Shown here: positions 1 through 9,884 of the stretch, piece by piece
How the letters are laid out: every line of letters begins with the position of its first letter
How positions within the stretch are numbered: position 1 is the stretch's first letter
Assembly: GCA_035610365.1 (NCBI GenBank)
Contig: CM069436.1
Span: 7,616,937-7,680,936, forward strand
Source: Aquatica leii
Lineage: Eukaryota; Arthropoda; Insecta; Coleoptera; Lampyridae
Reading direction: 5' to 3'
Length of the DNA: 64,000 nucleotides
Position numbers and translations under genes: made by a program
The notes under the pieces: generated by a model
What the model was told of the DNA's origin: nothing
What the model saw: the letters and a program-made list of their open reading frames with translations, nothing else
The model's database searches: none

Positions 1-345
1 TATTTCTGCAGCAATTAAATGAAGTGGATTATGAAAGGCGTGAAAATTTTGCTGTACACTACTGCGTACCCAATACCGACGTATTGGGTACGCTAAACCC
101 TAACGAGTCACAATGCGATGTCGCGTTGCTGTGTCATCAGTTCCTAATTTTGAATATGGTAAACGTCACAGTTAATGCTAAACGGTACACTGAAATAATC
201 AGAAGCCTTTTCTTAAAATAGTTTCATAAGAAGACTAAACACAAACGAACGAATTACAGTCCATACTGCAAAATGTCTATACACTTGTTTCGGCGTACCT
301 TCTTTCTTTGTTTTATTTTCCAGATTAAAAATGTACCTTTGCTCT
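1..345. other. No recognised gene; perfect 13-bp hairpin at 64-93
   Basis: A 65-codon open frame (24-221, plus) has no motif I recognise and is probably chance. The clear structure is a perfect inverted repeat: GCGTACCCAATAC at 64-76 and its complement at 81-93, separated by CGAC. Confidence 0.4.
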
Positions 346-480
346 TTCAGAAAGCGCGATTTTTTCCTCTCGGGTTTATGTAGACAAACACCATACATTA
401 GAAGAACTTAAAAATGCGATTAGTCGTGAGATCCAAATGGTCGATCAGCAAATGTTGGCAAGAGTATAAGAAAAGTTTGT
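345..480 (+). pseudogene. Tc1/mariner-superfamily transposase, C-terminal scrap
   Basis: A DFFL-type segment near 350-375 is followed, after a frameshift, by residues reading LEELKNAISREIQ and then VDQQMLARV before a stop. This order (D-F-F-L-W-G block, linker, then an amphipathic helix with a QML core) is typical of the last 60 residues of IS630/Tc1/mariner transposases of insects. The DDE catalytic region is absent, no terminal repeats were found, and the frame is broken, so this is a dead remnant. It may be related to the minus-strand transposase at 42.5 kb, but the retained parts do not overlap enough to say so. Confidence 0.5.
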
Positions 481-1139
481 TATGTTAAAAGTGTTCTGAT
501 ATAGATAGCGTAGCATATAAGTTTCGTCCCGGAGCGCTTTATTGCTACATTCAGAGTGTTGGCTGTCATTTTGTTATTTTTTTCTTGACGGATGGAGTCA
601 TTCAAAAGAAAAAAATATATATTTCCGGTGACTTCTAGACGGATTGTACGTGATCATCTAACGTGTGCACGAGGTTTTCAGTTCTAAATATTCACATTCA
701 TTTACGTTATAAATGGGTGTATTATTCATTCGTAAAGGTTTTTCTAAGGTAAGAATTAATTTCTATTTTTGTGACTTAATTTGATTTTCCCGTGATTGTG
801 ATAGCGACTTGGGATACTAGGAGCACGTAGCAATGATGATATTGGTTAATTACACCACATTTAAAACATAATCTGGAGACAAGTCGTTGTCGTACTTTGT
901 GAGATGTTCTAATAAACTTGGAGTCATACCTGCGATAGGAATAGTGAAAATCAGTCGACAGCTTGACGCATTTAATTGTTTGTCTAAAAGCAACTTACTT
1001 GTGATATTATCTTATATCTAAAACTTTTTTTATACTTTTTTTTAGCAATTTTAGCATAACTGGATATTCGTGAGTAGCATTTCTTTACTAGCTATTAATT
1101 TATGCATTTGTCAAACGCAAAATAGATGCGAGGTAGATA
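481..1139. other. AT-rich stretch, nothing recognised
   Basis: No coding, repeat or RNA signal that I can support in either strand. Confidence 0.4.
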
Positions 1140-1715
1140 TAGGTGTTATCACGACTAACAAACGCAGGAACACTTCCGTCAAGTTGTTCAAGTGTTTTTC
1201 AAACGACCTTCCAACCACGATTACGTCGTCCAGGTAAACCAAGCACGTCTTCCAAGACAGTTCGCGCAAGATGGTTTCCATCAAACGCTTGAACGTTGCA
1301 AGAGGCCGAAGGGCAACCACACTGAACTGCTACAAACCAGTTTCAATCGTAAAAGCTGTTTTTTTACGATCCTTAGGTTCCAATTCTACTTGCCAGTAAC
1401 CACTCTTTAAGTCTAACGTGGAAAACTACTGGGATCCTGACAGGGTGTCTAACTTATCGTCAATTCTAGGTCACGTCATTTAGCTGTCTGTAGTCTAAGC
1501 AAAATATCGTTGATCCATCTGTCTTTTTTACGAGTACTACTGGGGATACCTATGGGCTACTTGAAGGTTCAATCACGCCTTTTTGCTTCATATCCGTAAT
1601 TATTTGTTCGGCTTCTTCTCTTTTTGCCAAAGAAAGTCTGCGTCTCCGGTATTAATTTTATGTTTCACCACGTTAGTTCTTTCTTTGGATCCACTGTCCA
1701 GCGCGAACACATCTT
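1140..1715 (-). pseudogene. Ty3/gypsy reverse transcriptase fragment
   Basis: The minus strand encodes a diverged copy of the RT palm of the complete gypsy element at 15.6-21.8 kb. It keeps FKRLMETI, then LSWKTCLVYLDDVIVVGRS, with the YLDD catalytic motif intact. Upstream (higher coordinates) it shares DVFALDSGSK and NVVKHKINTGDA with that element. The region around the KKDSYLLP block is deleted. A 25-nt deletion between two ACGC direct repeats also shifts the frame just after NTGDA. No LTR, gag or integrase accompanies it. It joins BEL/Pao sequence directly at about 1,709-1,720. Confidence 0.85.
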
Positions 1716-2085
1716 GACAAAACAAATTCCATTTATCAAGGATGTGCTTTGGAACGGGATCGTCCCAAGAAAGTCTTTCCAACCATAGCTGCTGAATCAG
1801 CATCTTACCTAAAATTGTACAAGAAGCCAACAATCCAAGAGGGTCAAAGATTTGAGCAATACTTGAAAGTATGGCTCGCTTAGTCACAGCTGTAAAGGGC
1901 GGAACCAAAATTGAAAACATGAGATCATCAGTTTGGAATTGCCACAACAAACCTAAAGTGTGGGCATTTTCGTGGTAGCCAAATTCATGTAAACCTGGAT
2001 GAATACCAACCACATTGATGTAGTCTAATACTTGAGGATCGTTGGCGATCCATTTACATAATTTAAAACCACCTCGCATGCACAC
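1600..2085 (-). pseudogene. Chimeric ORF: BEL/Pao post-RT region joined to gypsy pre-RT
   Basis: This 161-codon frame begins with BEL/Pao sequence: FKLCKWIANDPQVL, then TKRAILSSIAQIFDPLGLL and LWLERLSWDDPVP, which is the stretch after the RT palm in Pao elements. After LDKWNLFC it switches without a stop into gypsy sequence QDVFALDSGSKERTNVVKHK. The switch lies near 1,710-1,720, where both families could share a short TCAAGATGTG-like stretch. Family membership of each half is clear from motifs; that the frame was ever translated is not supported. The likeliest origin is recombination or template switching between two retrotransposons. Confidence 0.8.
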
Positions 2086-2088
2086 AGC

Positions 2089-2517
2089 TTAAATGCTCCG
2101 ACATAAGTCTCTAGCAGAATCTAATGAATCCGAACCAGTTAAAAGATCGTTCACGTAGAAATCTTCTTTAATTACCTTAGAAATTTCGGGAAGAGAATCC
2201 CTGCAGTCGATTGCAAGTTGAAGTAGGCTACGAGTGGCCAAGAAGGAAGCTGAGGCTGTACCATATGTTACAGTATTAAGATTGTATGTAGCAAGAGAAG
2301 ATTGCGGCGATGGACGCCAAAGAATGCGCTGTAACGGCCTTTGTAGAGGATCAATGAGCACCTGCCGATACATTTTTTCAATATCGGCAGATATGGCATA
2401 GGCAAATTTTCTGAACCGAATCAAGTTGGAGAATAAGTCCTGTTGAATCACAGGTCCGACCATTTGTAAGTCGTTCAAGGAATAGCCAGTCGTGGATTGA
2501 ACAAAGCCATCAAACAC
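2089..2517 (-). pseudogene. BEL/Pao reverse transcriptase palm
   Basis: Contains the Pao-type RT blocks in order: GYSLNDLQMVGPVIQQDL, ISADIEKMYRQV (first catalytic Asp), LNTVTYGTASASFLA, and DFYVNDLLTGSDS. In active Pao elements the last block reads YVDD; here the first Asp of the pair is Asn, so catalysis would be lost even without the frameshifts. The frame overlaps the upstream N-terminal RT piece by a few bases at 2,510-2,517, which marks a frameshift inside one original polyprotein. It continues into the chimeric ORF at 1,600-2,085 after a stop. Confidence 0.9.
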
Positions 2518-3115
2518 ATTTTGTGCTTAAACTGTTTTCTTTCAACACGCCATGATGGGGCATATAAAAAGATTTTTCCGAAGGACTAACAACAACCTTT
2601 GTCATGTGTCCAAGTCGCTCGTAATCGTCCATGAATGAAGTGTAAAGTTTACGCAGAGTGTCATTAGATTGCAATCGTTTCTCCAAAGAGAAAAAGCGCT
2701 TGGTGGCTACTTGCAATGAGTCACCTAAGAGAGATGGCGATTGCTTAAAAGGAATTTGTACAATAAAACGACCATCAGGAGCACGTTTACAACTTTGCAC
2801 GAAATGTGTTTCGCAGATATTCTCTTCCTGTAAATAGACCCTTTCCACAGGATATTGTTCGATTTCCCAAAATTTTGACAGTTGAAAATCCACATCGTCC
2901 GACCGAGAAAGATGGCGCATAATATGTTTATTTTTGCTATCAGGAATAAGACCACTAATCACCCAACCAAGGTGGGTGTTTTGAATAGTAGAAAGATGCG
3001 GACCAAGATGAATCTGACCTTCGCAAAGAAGGCCCCCAAAATTCGGAAGAACCTATAAGCATGTCTATCTCGCTAGGCTTGTCATAGAGAGGATCTGACA
3101 GATGAATGTCCTCGG
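2510..3115 (-). pseudogene. BEL/Pao pol: linker and N-terminal RT region
   Basis: The open frame 2,510-2,962 reads KFWEIEQYPVERVYLQEENI, CETHFVQSCKRAPDGRFIVQ, IPFKQSPSLLGDS, FMDDYERLGHM and FYMPHHGVLKENS, the conserved stretch before the palm in BEL/Pao RT. Upstream (2,963-3,115), broken frames still show HLSDPLYDKPSEIDMLIG and a WLGD remnant matching the protease-RT linker, where intact elements have a GW-x-SG motif. Stops and at least one frameshift separate it from both neighbours. The identification as Pao-type is firm; exact ends are not. Confidence 0.88.
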
Positions 3116-3119
3116 GAAT

Positions 3120-3401
3120 TTAAATATAGCACGTGTTCACACGAAAACCAGGCAAGGTGTTAGTAATTCTATCAATTAATAAGCAAGAAAGATTGACTGT
3201 AAAAGAGGAGTGATGGGCTTGAATTTGTACATCACACCTTGAGTTGACTTGAGTATTGGTTGTGGACAACCCAGTCACACTAGGGTTGACTGCTTTGACT
3301 GGAAGGTTAAGTTTCTTGCACATATTAGAGGTGATAAAGCTAGACTGAGATCCAGAGTCGAGTAGAATACGAACCGGAAAAGGATTTCCCTCACAATCCA
3401 C
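3120..3401 (-). pseudogene. BEL/Pao aspartic protease domain
   Basis: The frame reads PFPVRILLDSGSQSSFITSN, the flap-free N-terminal part of a retropepsin of the BEL/Pao type, with catalytic motif DSGS. It continues as VTGLSTTNTQVNSRCDVQ and LLIDRITNTLPGF, the usual body of this domain. It sits between the zinc-knuckle region (3,432-3,764) and the RT linker, the standard gag-PR-RT order. The frame is short (93 codons) and interrupted at both ends, so it represents one fragment of the original polyprotein. Confidence 0.85.
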
Positions 3402-3431
3402 AATGTTTGCCCTAGCTGTAGGTAACAGAAC

Positions 3432-3764
3432 CTAAACAGTATTTGAAGCGAATGCCGAAATGGATTGGCTGCTTAAAGTTGCCATCTCTGGAAGCGAGGG
3501 CGAAGTAACAATGGGCTCTTTGTGTAGCAATGTATGGTGCTTTCGCTTACACGTACGACAATTGAATTTTGATGAACATTGTGGCACTGCGTGACCTTTG
3601 CTAAGACAGTTAAAGCAGACATGCAACTCTATAACCCTTGAAAGCCTATCTGGAATAGAAAGCTGGTAAAAATCTGGACAAGCATATAAATTGTGAGCAC
3701 CTTTGCACAACACACAAAATAGAGTGTGACCAACAAAAGCTCTAGAAGTGACCTTAACCCTCAC
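3432..3764 (-). pseudogene. BEL/Pao gag zinc-knuckle region
   Basis: Three cysteine/histidine clusters are visible: CVLCKGAHNLYAC, CFNCLSKGHAVPQC and CRTCKRKHHTLLH. Between the first two lies FYQLSIPDRLSRVIELHVCF, the spacer seen in BEL/Pao gag proteins. These knuckles bind retroelement RNA in active relatives. The region lies just upstream (in element orientation) of the protease. It is preserved as one 110-codon frame, better than the surrounding parts. Confidence 0.88.
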
Positions 3765-3820
3765 TGAAATTTGCTTATCTCGTTTTAAATTTAGAGTATC
3801 AAGTAGATCTGCGGTACTCT

Positions 3821-4330
3821 TTAGAAATGCTTTAAATCCTCAAGTGTGGGTAGAATAGCTGCCTTGTTACTTTTCAGTATTTCCCACTCCCTTGCTGTGT
3901 GAGGGTCGAGTTTGAGAGCCATCAAGTGAATTATGAGTGTATTAAACAGATCTTCCGTTTCTGAAATCGACTTCAGTGCATTGACATGCTTGAATAACAT
4001 GTCATGAAGGTGACGAATTTTCTTCCTAGATTCTTGGTTGAGAGATTCAAGATTTAAAAGTGCCTTTATATGGTTGTAAACCAACATTCGTGAGTAATTA
4101 TAACGCTTACAAAGAGTGTCCCAAGCCAATGGATAATTTTCACCCGAAAATTCTAAAGATTTTATTGTAAGCAACGCGTCACAACTTAAGGAGGCACGTA
4201 GATAATGAAACTTTTGTATGGAAGTAATTGAATCATTCTCATAAATAAGACTTTTGTACAAGTCTCTTTATTCTAACCATGATTCAATCTCGCCTGAGAA
4301 TTTTGGAAGATTGATAACAGGAAGCTTGAT
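3821..4330 (-). pseudogene. BEL/Pao gag central domain (DUF1759-like)
   Basis: Reads LPKFSG and ESWLE, a stop, then RDLYKSLIYENDS, QKFHYLRASLSCDA, SLEFSGENYPLAWDTLCKRY, HIKALLNLESL and MALKLDPHTAREWE. This succession is characteristic of the gag domain annotated as DUF1759 in insect BEL/Pao elements. The stop near 4,262 and the break before 4,433 show decay. The likely role was capsid formation. Confidence 0.85.
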
Positions 4331-4432
4331 AGAATTATTGCTGTTAATTGGGTTTGGAAGCCCATTTGGATCGCTCAAACCAGTCGGTGTAGGTATACCT
4401 TCGATTCTTGAAGGAGAAAGTTGACTCGACAA

Positions 4433-4717
4433 TTATTCTGCTGTCGCAATTGAGTCATAATAAGAATTTGTGAATTCTTCTTGGACGATAACCTCATCTG
4501 ACACATTTTCAGATTGAGCTTGAATTTGCATTTGTATGTCCAGAAATTGTGACAATAAAGGAGTTGCAGCAGTCAATCTTCTTTGTATTTCGAATATAGT
4601 TTTGGCTGGATTAGCTAATGAAGCGATTGTAAATTGAGATTCCATCTTTGACACGAATCCCACAAAAATGTTTAGAGTTTGTTGAATAGAGGCTCGCTGC
4701 CGCTTTAGAGATTCCAT
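4433..4717 (-). pseudogene. BEL/Pao gag N-terminus
   Basis: Begins MESLKRQRASIQQTLNIF and continues with a helical region ending in a stop. The start methionine at 4,717 gives the typical Pao gag opening: a basic short helix, then a heptad-rich segment. It is the 5'-most recognisable part of the element on the minus strand. Sequence upstream (4,720-5,250) should hold the leader and 5' LTR but I could not define LTR ends. Confidence 0.7.
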
Positions 4718-4720
4718 TTT

Positions 4721-7577
4721 GAAAATAGACTAATTTAGGAATTTTGTAAATATAAATGGGTTTAGTACAACGTCAAAGTATTTAATAATAAATGTGTGGG
4801 AATAAAAACACTCAATCGTACAACTTGTTGGATCAGAGTATGCCGTAACCAAATAATCGCGATGCTTAAAATTCCAGAAGCAAAGCTCACGAAAAAATAG
4901 GATACATAAACATATAGCAATCATGAAAATGTCGTTTTAACATAAGAGAAATCTGGTTATAGTAATGGGAACAAAGGAATTGAATACAAAGGAGACTCAC
5001 CATTGAAGTTTTGCAGATTGTGCGATGAATGTCGTCAAAAGTTGAACTTATACATCCATAAAACCGGAAGTCATACGGTTCGAAGTACCATAATGTACGC
5101 GCTTAACGGCGTCCCTTTGATTTTACGTTGTTTTCGAAGAACCTTGAATGTATTGGTTTTTATTAAAGAAACTTCTTCATTTAAATGCTGAGTATATATA
5201 TTTTAATGTCGAACGTACAACAACATAATAATAATAATGACAGACTAACTCCAAATCGGTCTTAACAATTACAACCACACACCAAAAAAAAATCTCCTAG
5301 CGGTTCAAGGGCCGCACTTGGCACAGGCCCGTACTTAATTAAAACGAACAAATAGGCCTAAACACCCCAGAATGAGCAATTTTTCGATTTACTCCAATCT
5401 TCTATCTCAGAAACTGGCGGAATTAAAAGCTTGAGACGCACAAATTTAGATTTAATTATTAAACACATAAACTATAGCTTTGTTTTTCTGACAAACGTTA
5501 CCAGAATGGTCTGTAGGGAGACTCGATGCCACTATCAAGTTAAGTCAAGTTACCTTAAGTAGGAGGCAGCATGTCACAGAACGGAAGCGCATCTAGCGAA
5601 AACGACTAACAATTAAATGCCGGCGGCAACACGCGGTGACGACGTAATTTGTAAAGGACCTGTGGCCGGTGCTTTTCTGCGCAGCTTACTAAAGACAACG
5701 TATCAAAACGCTACTTATTGTATTATTATCATCAAAATTAATTTGTCGTGTCAATTTTGTGTACTGCGCATATTACGTGACAGGTCATTTACAAATTACG
5801 TGAACAATAAACCGCGACCAGAACCGCGACATAAACCGAACTCATCGATGCATCTTCGGTATGTTTGCGCTCAAACTTAACTTTGTTCGAAGGTTTCCCA
5901 GGCCATAATAACTTATTCTCTTGAGCAACACTGCCAACAGTTTTTTTCGTGTTTTGTTGTAATCACATCGGCTGTTGTATACCAACTTTAATGTTTTATT
6001 AATATACACAAAATTCCAATTATTTCTTAAGTTTACAACTTCTGGCAAAGTTTAAATAATATGCCGACGAATCGGCGACGGCAAATGGTCCCATTTTGAA
6101 GTATAATGCCATTGCTAAAAGCACATGTTTAGGGTTGGTTTTGGAGTTTTAATATGTCACAATTACTATATGGACTATTGAAACACAACTAAAATTAAAT
6201 GCATTGTTCAAATGCCATAAATATTTTTATATTACTTGTATTAAAATTTAAGAATAGTAAAAGCTTAGTATATTTCGTAAATAATCTTAAAACTGTATAG
6301 TCACTTTGTATAAAACTAATAATCATATAATTTTTTTATTACTAATACTTTAAGATAACGTTATTTTTATATTGTAAACGCAGTTATAACCATAAAATAT
6401 TGTATTTTGAGTCAATAACAATGAAATAAAATTATATTTCTAATTGAGTATCTACAAAAAAATTGCATCGAAAGTAAATAATATTTTATACTTTATGAGC
6501 AGAAAATTTGATCTGCTATTAAACGTATGCTAAAGCTTTGAATAATTTCTTAATTAATTTGCAAATTGCTCTAAAATAATTTTTCCCTCTAACCGTGTTG
6601 TTTTTTTTTCGTTAAACAACACATGAAAGCGATGAAATTATAAAATAATTGTAATTAACGTTGAAAATATAATTTCAGGTATTACTATTTTATATCCTAT
6701 AATTACGTACTATCAAACTATTGACGTGTTTTGCCTTCATCAATATTATAACGCAACTTTGGTATTTTATGGTCAAGGAGATGCGTAGTATTTCAAAATC
6801 TCTTTTTTTATTAACTCCTGAACTTGAAGATGAACATTTTAATTTTATTGTAATGTTTTATGGTAGTAGGCGAAGATATACTGAATAAATTTAAACGTAT
6901 TAAAGAAATTTGTTTAAGTATGCATACTTGCGTGTGATTGATGGTACAATTAAATAAATAATTTTAACGCATGCGACAATTTGTCTTTTGGTTATATTTT
7001 TTATTTTTGCATAAGTGCAACTGGTTTAATTTGCATAAACCGTTATATTAATATTTATTGCAATATTTTATTTTTAACTTTTAATGCAAACTAATGTATG
7101 CATATGCATGGAGTTTTATTCAAAACAAATTAGTCTTTTTTAATACCATAACAATTAAGTTTTCAAAAATTTTGTAGTACGGTAACATACACCTACACTT
7201 TTACAACATAAAAAGCAGTGAACCAAAGCAAAGTTCTCAAGTATAACAATACCAAATTTAGTTTACAGCTAAGAAATTACTGTAAGTACCCATATGAAAA
7301 ATTATCTTGTAACGTAAATTACCTAAAATACAAAAAACCTTTTATACTATAAACACTTAAACCTTTTTGTGTTATTTACAACGTATACGTACATTCCTGC
7401 AACGATGTAAACTATAAAAGACATATTGATCCTAAAAAAATTTAAGTTACTTAAAATGTAAACAATAAAGTAGTTCATACAAAATAATTTAAAAAAAAAA
7501 TGGTTTTAAAATACTAAAGTATATTTAAGTAAAAATTCTTATTCATTTTTTTTAATTTATCTTAGAAATCAAAGTCC
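4721..7577. other. No recognised gene; probable BEL leader then AT-rich DNA
   Basis: The first 0.5-0.9 kb may contain the leader/LTR of the minus-strand BEL element, including a GTGAGT-containing stretch near 5,000. Small open frames at 5,003-5,191 and 5,617-5,880 match nothing I know. From 5.9 to 7.6 kb the DNA is very AT-rich without structure I can support. Confidence 0.4.
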
Positions 7578-7579
7578 TA

Positions 7580-8047
7580 CAGGGTGGGCCAAACATAAAA
7601 AAAATATTTATAAAAGTTGTAGGGTCTTTAAAGCTTTACATTTCCAAATTATTTTAAACTATACAGAGTATTTTATAATATCAGAACAACACATACTTAC
7701 ATTTTTTAAATGGAACGCCCTCTATATTAATTCATATTTGAAATCATCTTATTGGCCAACTTTACAATGATACGAGGTTGTAGGTACTTTAAGTTAATCT
7801 TTACAAAATTATAAATAGTTTTAAAATTTTTCTTTCAAATTTATGACTTCAAAGAATTTGTTTTTGAGAAACAACACTATTTGAAATATCCATAAAAATT
7901 TTGAACACGTTGTGTAATACAGGATGGTTTGTATTAAATATCAGACATGCTGAACTTCAAAAGGTCAAAACTCAATTTTTTAGTATTTAAAATCTTGCAG
8001 AGGATCAAATTCTCTATCAAAATGTGGCATTTAACAAAACCACCCTG
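7580..8047. mobile_element. Tc1/mariner-type MITE, TA target duplication
   Basis: CAGGGTGG at 7,580 and its complement CCACCCTG ending at 8,047 form terminal inverted repeats, each flanked by TA (7,578-7,579 and 8,048-8,049). The 468-bp interior is non-coding and AT-rich and contains an internal ACAGGATGG-like repeat near 7,918. Size, TA duplication and termini are typical of non-autonomous Tc1/mariner elements. Confidence 0.7.
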
Positions 8048-8487
8048 TAGAACTTTTATTTCTAAAGTATCCTTAAAAAAAATTAATAAAAAGTTAAGCT
8101 TTTGTCGCATACTGTGACATATATGGCACTAGGGTGTTTTATTTATTTTTTTTCTAAGTTCTCCTTTAATTCTGTTCGTTAATGCAATCAGTTCCATATC
8201 TGGCACATACTAGCATCTCTACTCTTTGTATTTTTTTCGCGTGTCTGATTGCGCGTATTTACAGCCGCTGTATAATTAGTATTGCTTGTTTACGTACACA
8301 ATCAAAACAAATTGATATTTTTATCTAAAAAAATTCACAATCAGCAACTTAAAGGTTTTCACTTTTGATGATGATATAACAATGATGCATCAATGTTTTT
8401 TTTTGTAGGTCAATTTTGCCGTCTCTGTGGCCAATCTGGCACCAAACGCAGTAAAGAAAAAAAATTTGAAAACAAAGTTTATTGAAA
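8048..8487. other. Probable 5' non-coding part of the piggyBac-like element
   Basis: Non-coding. It contains GTGACATATATGGCAC near 8,108; a near-identical GGGACATATATATGGCAC occurs at about 12,549, downstream of the piggyBac transposase. These may be subterminal repeats of that element, but TTAA-flanked termini were not identified. Confidence 0.3.
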
Positions 8488-8775
8488 ATGAATGCTAAAC
8501 GGTTTTACGACAAGAAAAATACTACGATAATACCAATATCAAATGGATTAAACAGTGACGACGAGAGTTGGTCAGATAAAATACCGAATTTGCAAAATTG
8601 ACCCAGGAATCTGACAGCAACTCTGAAAACAGCAACGATGGATACGAAATTGACAAAGTCATAGCAGAGACAGATCTGGACGAATATGATAGTAACGATA
8701 AAGTACTTCTCCCAACGCTGACGCAAAAAGTTTCAAAAAAAAACTGGTGTAATCACCACACGACTTTCCTATAAG
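8488..8775 (+). pseudogene. piggyBac-like transposase, N-terminal part
   Basis: Starts MNAKRFYDKKNTTIIPIS followed by an acidic stretch with NSDDESWSDKIP. Later frames carry further Asp/Glu/Ser-rich segments and PTFLYKG-like remnants. An acidic N-terminus after a short basic head is usual in piggyBac-like transposases. Several frameshifts occur. Homology is inferred from the unambiguous catalytic and C-terminal parts further downstream in the same orientation. The reading is broken at about 8,780 by an inserted repeat block. Confidence 0.55.
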
Positions 8776-8959
8776 GGACGATGAAGGAATGTCTACATAA
8801 TTTTTTAAAGTTATGTTGTCATAAAACCATTTTGAAGTGATATGTACACGTTTGTATTAATTTCCTAGCATGCTATAGTTTTTTTGAAATTTTATTAAGA
8901 TCATATCGACTAACTCTTATATTTGTGCGCCTCGATATTACTTACCCCTTTAAATAACT

Positions 8960-9300
8960 CAAAAAAATCATCGCAGGCAGGATTCGAAACTATATTATAT
9001 TTGTGAATTCGTTTTAAATTACAAATTAAATATCTGATAAACCGCTAATGTCAGAATATTTTTTATTTGAATAAATTGTTAGGAAGAATAATCTCTATAA
9101 GAAACTGTACAAATAATTCGAATAATTTACATACGTCCAAAATTATATAAGAAAAACTATTAAAAATGGCGGATACACCACTTCCGGTTTCTTTATAAGG
9201 CCCATTTTTTAATAAAACCGAAAAAATATGAAAAGCCAGCTCCATGCCAATCATCAAGTTACTAGGACTTTTGGTTCGAGAGTTATCGTGGGTACATCTA
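8960..9300. repeat. Interspersed repeat, copy 1 (tRNA-T-arm-like start)
   Basis: This copy begins near GCAGGCAGGATTCGAAAC and ends near GTTATCGTGGGTACATC, with AATGGCGGATACACC inside. Copy 2 lies at 9,415-9,738. GGATTCGAAC is the reverse complement of a Pol III B-box, so the unit may derive from a tRNA-related SINE on the minus strand; no complete tRNA fold is present. Confidence 0.7.
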
Positions 9301-9414
9301 AAGATAATTTAAATAAGATGCAACACTCCGAATATAATAAATAAGTCAAAAGAATATAGAGAAAAATTTTTTAACGTATCGTGCTTTCCCTTCAAGATTA
9401 GGAATTTTTTTCTA

Positions 9415-9738
9415 AAAAATGTCGTAGGCAGGATTCGAACTTAGGATTATAGATGAATTCATTTTAAATTATAAATCAAATATCTAATAAACTGTTAATG
9501 TTAGAAATTTTTTTATTTGAATAAATTGTTAGGAAGAATTATCTCTATAAGAAACTGTAAAAATAATTCGAATAATTTACATACGTACAAAATTATATCA
9601 GAAAACTGTTAAAAATGGCGGATACACCCACTTCCGGTTTCTTTATCAGACCCACCGAGAGAATATGAAAAGCCAGCTCCATACCAAATTTCAAGTTACT
9701 AGGACTTTTGGTTCGAAAGTTATCGTGGGTACATCGTT
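9415..9738. repeat. Interspersed repeat, copy 2, ending in CA microsatellite
   Basis: Nearly collinear with copy 1 and clearly similar over its whole length, including GTAGGCAGGATTCGAAC at the start and GTGGGTACATCGTTAC at the end. It runs directly into a CA tract. Both copies are in the same orientation, giving a tandem pair about 455 bp apart. Confidence 0.75.
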
Positions 9739-9773
9739 ACACACACACACACACACGCACACACACACACACA
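9739..9773. repeat. (CA)n microsatellite
   Basis: About 17 CA units with one CG interruption, directly after repeat copy 2. The following stretch (GATATCCAAAATCC and on) resembles the tail that often follows such tracts in insect non-autonomous retroelements; that is inference. Confidence 0.95.
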
Positions 9774-9884
9774 GATATCCAAAATCCTTTTATCAAAGAT
9801 AATTATTTCGGATTTAGGAGACTTTGAAACGTAAAATTATGCAATAAAAATGTTTTAAAAAAAAATGGCAATCGCTATACTTTT

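Larger units (their letters stand above)
1709..4720 (-). mobile_element. BEL/Pao LTR retrotransposon, degenerate, 3' part replaced by gypsy
   Basis: Gag, zinc knuckles, protease and RT occur in canonical order on the minus strand, but RNase H, integrase and the 3' LTR are missing. At the position where RNase H should begin, the sequence becomes gypsy RT. The body is therefore one 3.0 kb truncated element. Confidence 0.88.

Noticed and set aside
24-221. 65-codon ORF at the window start
   Set aside because: No motif or recognised family, and it runs through a palindrome; likely chance.
4980-5260. 5' LTR of the BEL element
   Set aside because: The position is right, but the partner LTR is missing (3' end replaced by gypsy), so LTR borders cannot be set.
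8975-8995. tRNA gene suggested by GGCAGGATTCGAA on the plus strand
   Set aside because: Only a T-arm-like segment on the reverse strand is present; no acceptor stem, D arm or anticodon arm can be drawn.
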